Positions 44,101 through 53,858 are shown, numbered from the stretch's first letter. The stretch: DNA of 64,000 bases from Candidatus Poribacteria bacterium (GCA_028820635.1 JAPPIG010000118.1:1-64000), one strand, 5' to 3'. Numbers and translations are program-made. The notes: generated by a model from the letters alone, not told the origin.

Positions 44101-45210
44101 TTAGAATAAACTTTCTACAAAAAGTCTACCAATATCAAGGTTATATTCAAAATCTGTTGTCGACCACGGACTGTTATATCCGATAATCGGCACATAACTT
44201 TCGTGACGCGAACCGTGTGAACGCACAGAAATCGGCTCAGACGCCACGTTTAATTCACCAAAAACTGTGTCTTTATCAGCCAATACAAAAATATCTCCTA
44301 TCCTATCGGGGTGAAGGCGAAATATGCGTGCTGCATCTTCAGCAGACTGGACCTCTTCAATACCCGTTGTAGTTAGAAGTATCTGTACTGCTCGTTCAAT
44401 ATCATTTCTATTTTCAAGAAAAATGTATGCTGCACCACCTAAGTTACCGTGATGCACTACATACCGATCCTTAATTATAGGGATAGAGGTTGCAGGAATA
44501 CCGTGTTGCGTTAAAATACGCCCCGGGTCAAGCGCAAGCGATTTTTCCATCATCCCGTGATCAGCCGTGATGTATATTTCACGTTCAGGGTCATCATCAA
44601 CGATCTCCCCGATGATGCGGTCCAGTTCCGCCATGTGTTGCTGAGATAACTCATCCTGCGGGGCATATTTGTGCTGCACCCAATCTGTTGTTGAACAATA
44701 CACCAGTTCTGGATCATAAGTCTGTAAAGTATAACGGACTGCACGTAGTAACCACCAGTTTATCTCACACGAGTAAATCGGTTCAGCAGGACCGGCTGCA
44801 TCAATATATTCAGATGATGGTGCTTCTGCTGCGACTGCTATATCAGCACCGCTTTCTAAAATACGTAACAACTTCTGCTTTGTCACGAACAGTGCGGTTT
44901 TATCAGCAAATTTAGTTTCTTTAGCGACTTCAAACAGTGTAGATGCAAGGAGAAAACGGTTGTCCTCAATAAATTCTCCTTTGCCGGTTTCTCTATCAAC
45001 ATAGTAGTTAGAGGTGATGCCGTGTGTTTCAGGGAACGTCCCTGTTGCAATGCTAACATTGTTAACATTTGTCACTGACGGAATGACAGCGTTTGCATGT
45101 TGATAGAAACCTGCATCCGCTAACTTGCGGATATTAGGAATGTCGCTTGCTGCTAAGTAATCATGGCTTCCCGCATCAATACAGAGAATAAAAATTTTCC
45201 GTCTTTTCAC
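44101..45210 (-). CDS. Phosphonoacetate hydrolase-like enzyme (alkaline phosphatase superfamily)
   Basis: A 369-residue metal enzyme. It starts at GTG and reads ILCIDAGSHDYL (first metal Asp), then VIPSVTNVNNVSIATGTFPE with the nucleophile Thr region. Later metal-binding blocks are STTDWVQHKYAP, ITADHGMMEKS and YVVHHGNLGG, with VRSHGSRHESYVPII near the end. From memory, this order matches PhnA-type phosphonoacetate hydrolases, which split the C-P bond of phosphonoacetate to acetate and phosphate. No other phosphonate genes (phnW, phnX, phnY) are adjacent, so a nucleotide pyrophosphatase or another phosphonate remains possible. The enzyme has no signal peptide. Confidence 0.78.
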   Translation of the reverse strand: MKRRKIFILCIDAGSHDYLAASDIPNIRKLADAGFYQHANAVIPSVTNVNNVSIATGTFPETHGITSNYYVDRETGKGEFIEDNRFLLASTLFEVAKETKFADKTALFVTKQKLLRILESGADIAVAAEAPSSEYIDAAGPAEPIYSCEINWWLLRAVRYTLQTYDPELVYCSTTDWVQHKYAPQDELSQQHMAELDRIIGEIVDDDPEREIYITADHGMMEKSLALDPGRILTQHGIPATSIPIIKDRYVVHHGNLGGAAYIFLENRNDIERAVQILLTTTGIEEVQSAEDAARIFRLHPDRIGDIFVLADKDTVFGELNVASEPISVRSHGSRHESYVPIIGYNSPWSTTDFEYNLDIGRLFVESLF

Positions 45211-45309
45211 ACTGGGTTACGCTTCCTTATCTGTTTTATGTTGATTAGCATTGCACCAATCCCTAAAAGATTATAGCACATGTCTGTTCAGTTTACCAAA
45301 GGATTCCTA

Positions 45310-45410
45310 ACAGGACTTACGCAATGTGTTTAAAAGTCCTTGATAAGGGAAAAAATCAAATTCCTACCTATTTACTCTAACCTCCGCAAGCCGGGATGCG
45401 TAAGTCCTGT
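45310..45410. mobile_element. 101-bp miniature element with 14-bp perfect TIRs
   Basis: acaggacttacgca (45310-45323) and its complement tgcgtaagtcctgt (45397-45410) bound a non-coding core in the 292-base gap upstream of the phosphonoacetate-hydrolase-like gene. Ends of this type (AGGACTTACGCA) are, from memory, seen on small IS-derived elements in other bacteria. No target duplication was clear. Confidence 0.75.
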
Positions 45411-45502
45411 AGATAATAAATCCGATGTGAAAATATACTATTTGTTATCAGTATTTATGCACATCCTTCAGTTATATGGGATGGGTTTAGGAGATATAAA
45501 AG

Positions 45503-46429
45503 TTATTCTTCGCCTTGTGGTTTCATAAACGACTGGCATAATTCTCGTGCTTGCATAACTGTTTCAGTTTCCCCGTGCTGAATCTCCATTACCTTCAGGA
45601 CATCTGATGGGAGCTGTGTGAACAATTCATCCCACTCCAAGTCGCCGGCACCAGGTGGATGATGTGGTTCAAGTTCTTGCAGATCGTGCAGTGTCACACC
45701 GATGAGGTGTTCACTGTATGCTTCAAGCCATTGATGCGACCAGCAAAGTCCGAGTTTTTCCTGCAAAGCTGCATGTCCTACATCGTGCCAATAACGCATC
45801 GGACTGCCGTAAAATTCATCAAAAAACAACCTTACTTCATCAAAATTTGGAATTTGGTAATAGTGTGGACGATTTTCAATCGCGATGTGAAGTTCCATTT
45901 TGAGTGCTCGTTCATTGAGTTCATCAAGACTTCGCATCACTACATCTCGATGTTTTGCCTCTTTTCGCTTTCGCCATTCGGTTGCTTCTGTCACCTTTCT
46001 ACTGAACGCTTCAAACTCACGCTCGCCGTACTCGTAAAGGTCAGTCATTAGATACGACCGATCATAAGTATCCACTTCACCAAGACGGAGCAGCACTGTA
46101 GTGATTTCCATTTCAACAGCGAGTTCCATTGTTTGAATGGTTCTTCGAATCGCTTCCTTACGTTCATCGTTATCAAGGCTGGATAGCAGAATTTTGTCAT
46201 TTTCTGCCTCAGATTGTGAAGTTCCGGGGAGAATTGGGCAGAAATTTTGGATAGCACAAGGAGGGATTTGTCCGATGTCCTGAAGCATTGGTTTGAGTTG
46301 TTCAACCTGTTCAAGCGTAAGATGGCGGCTAAGGGCAATGGCTTCAAAACCGAGTTCCTTTAACGCATCAAACAGTGCAGCGCCGTCCGGTTGCTTCAGT
46401 GCATTCCACATTGTTGAAATTGCTAACAT
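45503..46429 (-). CDS. Sugar phosphate isomerase/epimerase-like TIM-barrel protein
   Basis: A 308-residue protein of the AP-endonuclease-2/xylose-isomerase-like fold. Metal-site candidates are Glu in HIAIENRPHYYQIPN, His in YWHDVGHAALQ and His/Asp in IGVTLHDLQELEPHHPPG, ending with Glu in KVMEIQHGE. The family isomerises or epimerises sugars and related polyols. The start is set at ATG 46429 rather than the upstream non-ATG frame; no strong ribosome-binding site is seen. It follows purN, 78 bases away. Specificity unknown. Confidence 0.75.
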   Translation of the reverse strand: MLAISTMWNALKQPDGAALFDALKELGFEAIALSRHLTLEQVEQLKPMLQDIGQIPPCAIQNFCPILPGTSQSEAENDKILLSSLDNDERKEAIRRTIQTMELAVEMEITTVLLRLGEVDTYDRSYLMTDLYEYGEREFEAFSRKVTEATEWRKRKEAKHRDVVMRSLDELNERALKMELHIAIENRPHYYQIPNFDEVRLFFDEFYGSPMRYWHDVGHAALQEKLGLCWSHQWLEAYSEHLIGVTLHDLQELEPHHPPGAGDLEWDELFTQLPSDVLKVMEIQHGETETVMQARELCQSFMKPQGEE

Positions 46430-46507
46430 TATTTTGAGGTTTGCAATACAGAAAATTAGCGTATTATCTGGAAACAATATTAGGTCTAAAATCTATGGTT
46501 GGAAACA

Positions 46508-47122
46508 TTAGGTTTCTGAGGTTATCTTGATAACCTTCCGACCTTCAACTTTCAGTTTACCTTGTGCATAACTCTTAATAACTTTCGGATATAGTTTATG
46601 TTCTTCAATCTGAATCCGTTTGTGTAAACTCTCTTCATCGTCTGTATCATAAACAGGGACAACTGTTTGCGCGATGATCGGTCCTGTATCTACATCTTCG
46701 TCAACGAAATGCACAGTAACACCTGCCACCTTAACACCGTAAGCTAAACTATCAGCAACAGGGGTTGCACCCGGGAAAGCAGGTAGAAGGCTTGGGTGAA
46801 CATTAATAATTCGGTTGCGGTATTTACGTACGAGCGGGGGTTGAAATAGTTTCATAAAACCAGCAAGTACAATTAATTCAACCGAATAGTTTTCAATTTG
46901 TCTTGAAATTTCCGCATCATAAGCAATGCGATTCTCAAAATCTTGCGTTCTGACAATTTGTGTCGGAATACCTGCACGCTTTGCTCGTGTTAACGCATAA
47001 GCTTGCTGTCGGTCACTAATTACAACTGCGATTTCAATACCGCTGGTTTCGTCTTTATGTAGCTGCTCAATCAGGGTTTGCAGATTAGTTCCGCTTCCTG
47101 AAACGAGTACCGCAATTTTCAC
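46508..47122 (-). CDS. purN: Phosphoribosylglycinamide formyltransferase
   Basis: A 204-residue enzyme transferring formyl from 10-formyl-THF to GAR in purine synthesis. It begins IAVLVSGSGTNLQTLIE and has VLAGFMKLF, the catalytic stretch NVHPSLLPAFPGATPV with Asn and His, and the Asp in VHFVDEDVDTGPIIAQ. The length is normal. It lies 69 bases downstream of the last VWA gene on the same strand, so it may receive readthrough from that array, but no functional link is apparent. Confidence 0.95.
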   Translation of the reverse strand: MKIAVLVSGSGTNLQTLIEQLHKDETSGIEIAVVISDRQQAYALTRAKRAGIPTQIVRTQDFENRIAYDAEISRQIENYSVELIVLAGFMKLFQPPLVRKYRNRIINVHPSLLPAFPGATPVADSLAYGVKVAGVTVHFVDEDVDTGPIIAQTVVPVYDTDDEESLHKRIQIEEHKLYPKVIKSYAQGKLKVEGRKVIKITSET

Positions 47123-47191
47123 TGTTTATCTCTTTTGATGTAATTTGAAATTCAACATGCCTAAAAATTGTATACTATGATAGATTGGTGA

Positions 47192-48334
47192 TTAGTTTCT
47201 TGGAATGGCATACCAACTGCCGTTAGTACTTGCCGCGAGTAATTTGTGCATCTTGTCTGAAATCCCGAGTACGTTGACATAGATACCAAACTCGTTACAG
47301 AGCGCAATTGTGTCGGACACTGTCTTACCTTCCATGCTTGTGAAAGGTTCATCGGTGACGAGGATAAGATGTTTTTTAGATGTAGCACGGAACCGCATTA
47401 TATTGACAGTTTTGGCAATAGCATCCAATGCGTTTTCGCCTCGGCGAGAAATAATCGCATTTATCTTTTCTTTGTATTCGGCTATATTTTGGGTCAATTG
47501 TATAACTTTGATGACATTCCGTACGGGGGCATAAAATTCTGTTAACCCGAGTGCATAGTCAACACCAGAGGACTCGTATACATCAACCATTTCAATTACA
47601 TGATTAGCGACTGCCCTGATGTTGTCACTCATACTACCGCTGGTATCAATGACAAAAACCACATCAATAGGTCCACCATCACTTGTTGCAAGAATTTCGC
47701 TCGCGAGGTTCCTCATAACATCGTTTAATTGGATATTAGGTAAAGAAGGTCTGTCCTCAAAGATATCATCTATTTGTGCTATGCCATTGCTACCGATTGT
47801 TTCAGCAAAATCAAGCGTAGAAGAGGCAGGTGTCCGTTTAATACCGGACATCCCACTGGAACGTCTTGAGCCAAGAGAGCCGCTTACTGTTGGTTCTACT
47901 GCTTCTGTTTTTGATAACCCACTTTCAACTTCACGGAGTTGACGGAGCGCGGTGCTGACATTCACTTTTGCGTCTGACGCAGTATTCTGCTTCAGTTGTA
48001 AATGTTCTGTAACAACAGGTGCCGTAGGTGCAATATTAGGTTGAAATGTTATTTGCGCGGTAATTGATTCAACTTTCGCAGGTGGTATTTTTACTGCTTC
48101 AAACACATTTGTTTTCTGCTGTTGATGTATTAATGTCTTCATCGGTTTCTTTGATAGCAGCGGTTTCGGCACGGTTTCAATTGTTGCGTCAAATTTGTCT
48201 TGAAAAGATAAGAGAGACTGGTTACGGACAGAAAAATAAAACAGCGTAATAAGAAAAAATACGTGGAGTATCATTGAAATGAACAAAGCATTACGCGTTA
48301 TAGATTTCACGGTACGGCGGCTTGTATTTTTCAT
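47192..48334 (-). CDS. VWA array protein A (single VWA domain)
   Basis: A 380-residue member of a four-gene tandem family. It has a basic N-terminus, one membrane helix (about 16-35) and a Pro/Lys/Gln-rich TonB-like stalk. The conserved NVSTALRQLREVESGLSKTE region is followed by one VWA domain with MIDAS VFVIDTSGSMSDN and the LVTDEPFTS strand. It ends at GSWYAIPRN, exactly where the longer paralogues B-D continue into a linker and second VWA domain. It is the most distal and divergent member, 27 bases from copy B. An envelope-anchored metal-dependent binding or scaffolding role is inferred. Confidence 0.82.
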   Translation of the reverse strand: MKNTSRRTVKSITRNALFISMILHVFFLITLFYFSVRNQSLLSFQDKFDATIETVPKPLLSKKPMKTLIHQQQKTNVFEAVKIPPAKVESITAQITFQPNIAPTAPVVTEHLQLKQNTASDAKVNVSTALRQLREVESGLSKTEAVEPTVSGSLGSRRSSGMSGIKRTPASSTLDFAETIGSNGIAQIDDIFEDRPSLPNIQLNDVMRNLASEILATSDGGPIDVVFVIDTSGSMSDNIRAVANHVIEMVDVYESSGVDYALGLTEFYAPVRNVIKVIQLTQNIAEYKEKINAIISRRGENALDAIAKTVNIMRFRATSKKHLILVTDEPFTSMEGKTVSDTIALCNEFGIYVNVLGISDKMHKLLAASTNGSWYAIPRN

Positions 48335-48361
48335 TGCTTTACCTCATCAACGATTTTTTCC

Positions 48362-50148
48362 TTACCATTGCTCCTTGTTAGTCGTGTGTCCTGCGGGGAT
48401 TGGCACCCACATGCCACCAGTTTTTTGTGCCACTACCATTTGAAATTTATCAAGAGTTCCAATAACGCTTACAATGGCTTGTTTTTCTTCTAAGAACTGA
48501 ATCATGCTTAATGACGATGTGTTCTTTTTTGTAGGTTCATCTGTAACAAGGATGAGATGGGTTTTAGCCCCTGGACGTAGTTTAATCCGCCGCAACCCTT
48601 CATTTATTGCATGTAGCAGATTTTCATCGTCTTGACACGGCAGTTCGGCAATTTTGTGGATCCGTTCAAGGGTTTGCGGTGGATTAAAAACACTCACAAA
48701 GTTAACATCACGATCAACGTTAACAGCACCATGCGTTCGAAATCTCACAACTCCAATTTGATAGTCAATGAGAGCATTATCCCAATCCCGAATCCAACCA
48801 TCCAATTGCTCTAAAAAATGCGGTAGTTTTTCTTCCATACTCTTACTTCCATCAATAAACAGAACAATATCGATTGGGGTATTTGTAGAATTTTGGAGTA
48901 CAATCTTACCAATCTTCTGGAGATTCTGCCATTCTTGTTGCCTTGTATACACCATAGGAATTGGGTGCCATTTTCCATTGGTTTCAGAGGCAAGCAATTG
49001 ATGCTCTTTGTCTGAAGAAAGACCAATCACATTAACAAAAATGCCAAACTCACGACATAGGGCGATTGAGTCTTGGACTGTTAAACCTTCAAGGCTGGTG
49101 AACGGTTCGTCGGTGACGAGAATGAGATGTTTTTTAGATGTGGCTCGGAACCGCATTTCATTGACTGTTTTTTTATCGCATCCAATGCGTTTTCGTTCCC
49201 ACCAGGAACAATCGAATATAGATCCAGCTGGTATTCCCAGAATTCTCGGGTCAATTGACCAACTTCAATGATACTTTCTCTTTTTCCATACCGTTTCATC
49301 GGTTCATAGAATTTTGTTAGGCCGAGCGCATAGTCAATACCAGAGAATTTATAGACATCAATCATTTCTGATAGATGGTAAGCGACCGCCTTGATATCAT
49401 TACTCATGCTCGAACTGGTATCAATGACAAAAACCACATCAATCGGACCGCCATCACTTGTTTCCATAATTTCATTTGCGAGACTCTTCATTATTTTGCT
49501 AAATGGAACAGAATGGAGTTTCTTCATAACATTGCTATATGGAACATAACGAACAGCCGTTTCGTTCCCTTGAATATCACCTATCTGTGTAGGGACCGCG
49601 TCATCATCAACTGTTGTCCCCGCAACATCAATCGTAGCAGGTATAGGTCTACGTTGGACACTTGGTCCACCGGAACGTTTTGAACCGAGAGAACTACCGA
49701 CTGTTGGTCCTGCCGCTTCTAATTTTGATAAACTATTTTCAACTTCACGCAGTTCGTTGAGCGCTGTGCTAACATTCACTTTTACGTCCGGCGTAGTATC
49801 TGTCTGCTTAAGGTGTGGCTGTTCTGTAACAATAGGTGTTGTTGTCGCAACACGAGATTGAAAAATCAGTTCCGGCGTAATCGACTCAACTTTAGCAAGT
49901 GGCGTTTTTGCTGTTTCGTGCACGTTGGTTTTGAACTGTCGGCGTATTGGTGCTTGCATCGTTTTTTTTGACACTGTTTTTGGAATTTCTTCTATTGTTG
50001 CGTCAATCTTGTTGTGAAACGATAAGACAGGCTGGTCGCTTATAGTAAAATAAAACAGTGTAATAAGCAAGAACACGTGTAGTATCATTGAAATAATCAT
50101 CGCATTGCGCGTTATAGATTTCACGGTACGGCGGCTTGTATTTTTCAT
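48362..50148 (-). CDS. VWA array protein B, split by a -1 frameshift
   Basis: Two overlapping frames together encode one double-VWA protein. The first (50148 down to 49081) carries the membrane anchor, stalk and the start of VWA1 with MIDAS VFVIDTSSSM. The second (to 48362) resumes at MRFRATSKKHLILVTDEPFT and holds the rest of VWA1, the linker and VWA2 (LFIDGSKSME). The switch falls at seven A residues (49168-49174 on the minus strand). A -1 shift there gives 595 residues, against 596 in copy D and 612 in copy C. It may be programmed slippage, a pseudogene or a homopolymer error. Without the shift, VWA1 is cut off after 355 residues. Confidence 0.75.
49168..49174 (-). other. A-heptamer slippery site in VWA copy B
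   Basis: On the coding strand the codons read ATA AAA AAA CAG, so the heptamer A-AAA-AAA sits in exactly the X-XXY-YYZ phase needed for -1 ribosomal slippage. The -1 frame then reads ACA GTC AAT GAA ATG, matching the QTVNEM stretch of the paralogues. Confidence 0.6.
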
Positions 50149-50183
50149 TGTTTATACCTCATCAACGAATCTCTTTTAAAGCA

Positions 50184-52022
50184 TTACCAGTGCTTGTGAT
50201 TAGTTGTGTGTCCCTCTGGAATCGGCACCCACACACCACCCGTTTTAATTGTTACCTCTTCTTGAAAATCATCGAAAGTTCCAATAATACTTACAACAGC
50301 TTGTTTTTCCTCTAAAAACTGGATGACACCTGCTGAAGGTGAGTTTTTACTTACAGGTTCATCTGTAACGAGGATGAGATGTGTTTGCGCATCCGGACGG
50401 AGCTTAATACGGCGTAAACCTTCAGTAATAGCGTGCAGCAGGTTTTCATCTTCTTGACATGGCAGTTCGACAATTTTGTGGATCTGATCAAGAGATTGTG
50501 GTGGATTGAATACATTCACTATGTCAACGGAAGCACGTGTCCGAAACCTAACGATACCTATCTGATAGTCGATAAGTGCGTTATCCCAATCTCGAACCCA
50601 AATATCCAGTTGTTGTAAAAATTGTGGGAGTTTATCTTCCATGCTTTTACTTCCATCAATAAATAAGACAATATCCATTGGTGCGTTTCCAGCATTTTGC
50701 AGTAATCTCTTACCGAGCTTCTGGATGTCCTGCCATTCTGCCTGTCTAAGTGCCTGTTTCTGTGCACTTGCCTTTTTTTGGAGGGTATTGGGTCTGCGTT
50801 GCCTTCTTGCTTGTCGTTGCCTTGCTTGTCGTTTCTTCGGGTCTTCAGGAATTGGGTGCCATTTTCCATTCGTTTCAGATGCAAGTAATTGTTGTTGTTT
50901 GCTTGGCAGACCAAGAACGTTAACAAAAATACCAAACTCGCGACATAGGTTAATTGAGTCTAGGACTGTTAAACCTTCAAGACTGGTAAACGGTTCATCA
51001 GTAACGAGAATAAGATGTTTTTTGGATGTGGCACGGAATTTCATTTCATTGACTGTTTGCGCGATAGCGTCCAACGCATTTTCATCGCCGCTAGGGTCAA
51101 TTGCATATAGATTCTGTCTGTATTCAGATAAATTTTGAGTTAATTGACAAACTTTTATATAGTTTTCTTGTTCCTGTGATTTTATTCCTACTGCAAAGAA
51201 ATAGGTTAAACCGAGGGCATAATCAATATCTGAAGATTTGTAGACATCAACCATTTCTGCCAAGTGTTCAACAACTGCTTTTATCTCATCACCCATACTA
51301 CTGCTGGCATCAATAACAAAAACGACATCAATAGGACCACCTTCACTTGTTTCTACAATTTCGTTTGCGAGGTTCTTCATAACGGTGCCAAAAGGAATAT
51401 ATGGTAAAGGCGGTCTTTTCTCTTGAAGATAAAGTCGTCTTTTCTCTTGGCGATCTGGTAAAGTTGGAATATCGTCATCGGTATCTGTTGTTCCTGTGAT
51501 ATCAAGTGTGGCAGGAGCTGGTGTGCGTTGTACACCCAGCATACTGGAGCGTTTTGAACCGAAAGAACTTCCTATTGTTGGTTCTGCTGCCTCTGTTTTT
51601 GATAATCCATTTTCAACTTGACGAAGTTCGTTGAGCGCGGTGCTGACATTCACTTTCACGTCAGGTGCTGTATTTGTCTGTTCGAGTCGTGGTTGTTCTG
51701 AAACAATGGGGGACGGAGGTGTAAGACGAGGCTGAAACGCAATGTGCGGTTTAATCGCTTCAACTTCTGCAAGTGGTTTTGCTGTTTTATACACGGTTTT
51801 TGTGTGTTGTTGAAGTATTGGTGCTTTTTTGGGAATCTTTGCTGGTAGTTGTTTCGGTACTGTTTCAATTGTTGCGTCAAGTTTGTCTTGAAAAGATAAA
51901 AGAGACTGGTTACGGACAGAAAAATAAAACAGTGTAATAAGCAAGAACACGTGTAGTATCATTGAAATAATCAACGCATTACGCGTTATAGATTTCACGG
52001 TGCGGCGGCTTATATTTTTCAT
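50184..52022 (-). CDS. VWA array protein C (double VWA)
   Basis: A 612-residue envelope protein. A basic N-terminus and one helix (ALIISMILHVFLLITLFYF, 16-34) lead into a TonB-like Pro/Gln/Lys stalk to about residue 200. VWA1 (about 231-395) has MIDAS VFVIDASSSM (Asp238) and VTDEP (Asp342). A Gln/Arg-rich linker (about 395-440) precedes VWA2 (about 449-605) with LFIDGSKSME (Asp456) and VTDEP (Asp554). Both VWA domains close with a G-x-W-x-P-I-P motif, which suggests an internal duplication. It ends GHTTNHKHW. It is 33 bases from copy D and 35 from copy B. Function unknown; MIDAS domains bind protein ligands via Mg. Confidence 0.85.
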   Translation of the reverse strand: MKNISRRTVKSITRNALIISMILHVFLLITLFYFSVRNQSLLSFQDKLDATIETVPKQLPAKIPKKAPILQQHTKTVYKTAKPLAEVEAIKPHIAFQPRLTPPSPIVSEQPRLEQTNTAPDVKVNVSTALNELRQVENGLSKTEAAEPTIGSSFGSKRSSMLGVQRTPAPATLDITGTTDTDDDIPTLPDRQEKRRLYLQEKRPPLPYIPFGTVMKNLANEIVETSEGGPIDVVFVIDASSSMGDEIKAVVEHLAEMVDVYKSSDIDYALGLTYFFAVGIKSQEQENYIKVCQLTQNLSEYRQNLYAIDPSGDENALDAIAQTVNEMKFRATSKKHLILVTDEPFTSLEGLTVLDSINLCREFGIFVNVLGLPSKQQQLLASETNGKWHPIPEDPKKRQARQRQARRQRRPNTLQKKASAQKQALRQAEWQDIQKLGKRLLQNAGNAPMDIVLFIDGSKSMEDKLPQFLQQLDIWVRDWDNALIDYQIGIVRFRTRASVDIVNVFNPPQSLDQIHKIVELPCQEDENLLHAITEGLRRIKLRPDAQTHLILVTDEPVSKNSPSAGVIQFLEEKQAVVSIIGTFDDFQEEVTIKTGGVWVPIPEGHTTNHKHW

Positions 52023-52055
52023 TGTTTATACCTCATCAACGAATCTTTTAAAGCA

Positions 52056-53846
52056 TTACCAGTGCATGTGATTAGTTGTGTGTCCCTCTGGAATCGGCAC
52101 CCACACACCACCCGTTTTAAGTGTTACCTCTTCTTGAAAATCATCGAAAGTTCCAATAATACTTACAACAGCCTGTTTTTCCTCTAAAAACTGGATGACA
52201 CCTGCTGAAGGTGAGTTTTTACTTACAGGTTCATCTGTAACGAGAATGAGATGTGTTTGTGTATCCGGACGGAGCTTAATACGGCGTAAACCTTCAGTAA
52301 TAGCGTGCAGCAGGTTCTCATTTTCTTGACACGGCAGTTCAACAATTTTGTGGATCTGATCAAGAGATTGTGGTGGATTGAATACATTTACTATGTCAAC
52401 GGAAGCACGTGTCCGAAACCTAACGACACCTATCTGGTAGTCAATAAGCGCGTTATCCCAATCCCGAACCCAAATATCCAGTTGTTGTAAAAATTGTGGA
52501 AGTTTATCTTCCATGCTCTTACTTGCATCAATGAACAAGACGATGTCTACAGATGTATTCCCATATTTTTGGAGCAATGTTTTCTTGATCTGCTGTGCCT
52601 TTTGCCAGTGTGTTGTTCTCAGCAATTGGGTTCTTTGCTTTAGTGTTAGACTTCTATTGCTTTGCACTGCTTGTTGCCTCTTCGGATCCTCGGGAATTGC
52701 GTGCCATTTTCCATCAGTTTCAGATGCAAGTAATAGGTGTTGTTTGTTTGGCAGACCAAGGATATTAACATAAATGCCAAACTCGCGACATAGGGCAATT
52801 GAGTCTTGGACTGTTAAACCTTCAAGACTGGTGAACGGTTCATCAGTAACGAGAATAAGATGTTTTTTGGATGTGGCACGGAATTGCATTTCGTCGACTG
52901 TTTGCGCGATAGCGTCCAACGCTTTCTCATCGCCGCGAGGGACAATCGTATTTAGACTCTGTTTGTATGCAGAAAATTTTTGAGTTAATTGAAAAACTTC
53001 TATATAGTTTTCTTGTTTCCGTGAATTTCCCTTTGCTCGTGCAGAGAAATGGGTTAAACCGAGTGCGTAATCAATATCTGAAGCTTTATAGACATCAACC
53101 ATTTCTGCCAAGTGTTCAACAACTGCTTTTATATTATCACCCATACTACTGCTGGCATCAATGACAAAAACGACATCAATTGGCCCGCCATCACTTGTTT
53201 CCACGATCTCACGTGCAAGATTTTTGATAACAGAACCAAATGGAATATAAGGTAAAGACGGTTTGTTTTCTTGGAGATCTGCTATATTTGGAATATCGTC
53301 ATCGTCATCTACTGTTTCAGCAATATCAAGCGTAGTACGGGTAGGCGTGCGTTGTGCGCCCAGCATACCGGAGCGTTTTGAACCGAAAGAACTTCCAATT
53401 GTTGGTTCTGCCGCTTCAGTCTTTGATAAGCCATCTTCAACTTGACGCAGTTCGTTGAGCGCGGTGCTGACATTCACTTTCACATCAGGGGCGGTATTTG
53501 TCTGTTCGATCCGTGGTTGTTCTGAAACAATGGGAGACGGAGGCGTAAGACGCGGTTGAAACGCAATGTGAGGCTTAATCGCTTCAACTTCTGTAAGTGG
53601 TTTTGCTGTTTTATACACGGTTTTTGTGTGTTGTTGAAATATTGGTGCTTTTTTGGGAATCCTTGCTGGCAGTGGTTTTGGTGCTGTTGCAAGTGTTACA
53701 GCAATCTTGTCTTGATTAGGTAAAATAGGCTGGTTGCGAACAGAAAAATAAAACAGCGTAACCAAAAAGAATACATGGAATATCGTTGAAATAAGCAGCG
53801 CATTACGCGTTATAGACCTTACGGTGTGGCGGTTTAAACTTTTCAT
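52056..53846 (-). CDS. VWA array protein D (double VWA)
   Basis: A 596-residue protein, first VWA gene after the anti-sigma factor (12 bases away). The layout is that of copy C: anchor, stalk, VWA1 (VFVIDASSSMGDN, LVTDEPFTSLEG), Gln-rich linker, VWA2 (LFIDASKSMEDK, LVTDEPVSKNS), end GHTTNHMHW. Long stretches are nearly identical to copy C, especially VWA2, whereas the linker and the acidic region before VWA1 differ. GAGG precedes the ATG. The position links the family to the sigma/anti-sigma pair. Confidence 0.85.
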   Translation of the reverse strand: MKSLNRHTVRSITRNALLISTIFHVFFLVTLFYFSVRNQPILPNQDKIAVTLATAPKPLPARIPKKAPIFQQHTKTVYKTAKPLTEVEAIKPHIAFQPRLTPPSPIVSEQPRIEQTNTAPDVKVNVSTALNELRQVEDGLSKTEAAEPTIGSSFGSKRSGMLGAQRTPTRTTLDIAETVDDDDDIPNIADLQENKPSLPYIPFGSVIKNLAREIVETSDGGPIDVVFVIDASSSMGDNIKAVVEHLAEMVDVYKASDIDYALGLTHFSARAKGNSRKQENYIEVFQLTQKFSAYKQSLNTIVPRGDEKALDAIAQTVDEMQFRATSKKHLILVTDEPFTSLEGLTVQDSIALCREFGIYVNILGLPNKQHLLLASETDGKWHAIPEDPKRQQAVQSNRSLTLKQRTQLLRTTHWQKAQQIKKTLLQKYGNTSVDIVLFIDASKSMEDKLPQFLQQLDIWVRDWDNALIDYQIGVVRFRTRASVDIVNVFNPPQSLDQIHKIVELPCQENENLLHAITEGLRRIKLRPDTQTHLILVTDEPVSKNSPSAGVIQFLEEKQAVVSIIGTFDDFQEEVTLKTGGVWVPIPEGHTTNHMHW

Positions 53847-53858
53847 TGTTGAACCTCA

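Noticed and set aside
48362..49156. A separate 264-residue VWA gene
   Set aside because: Its first residues are the middle of a VWA domain; it only makes sense as the second half of copy B.
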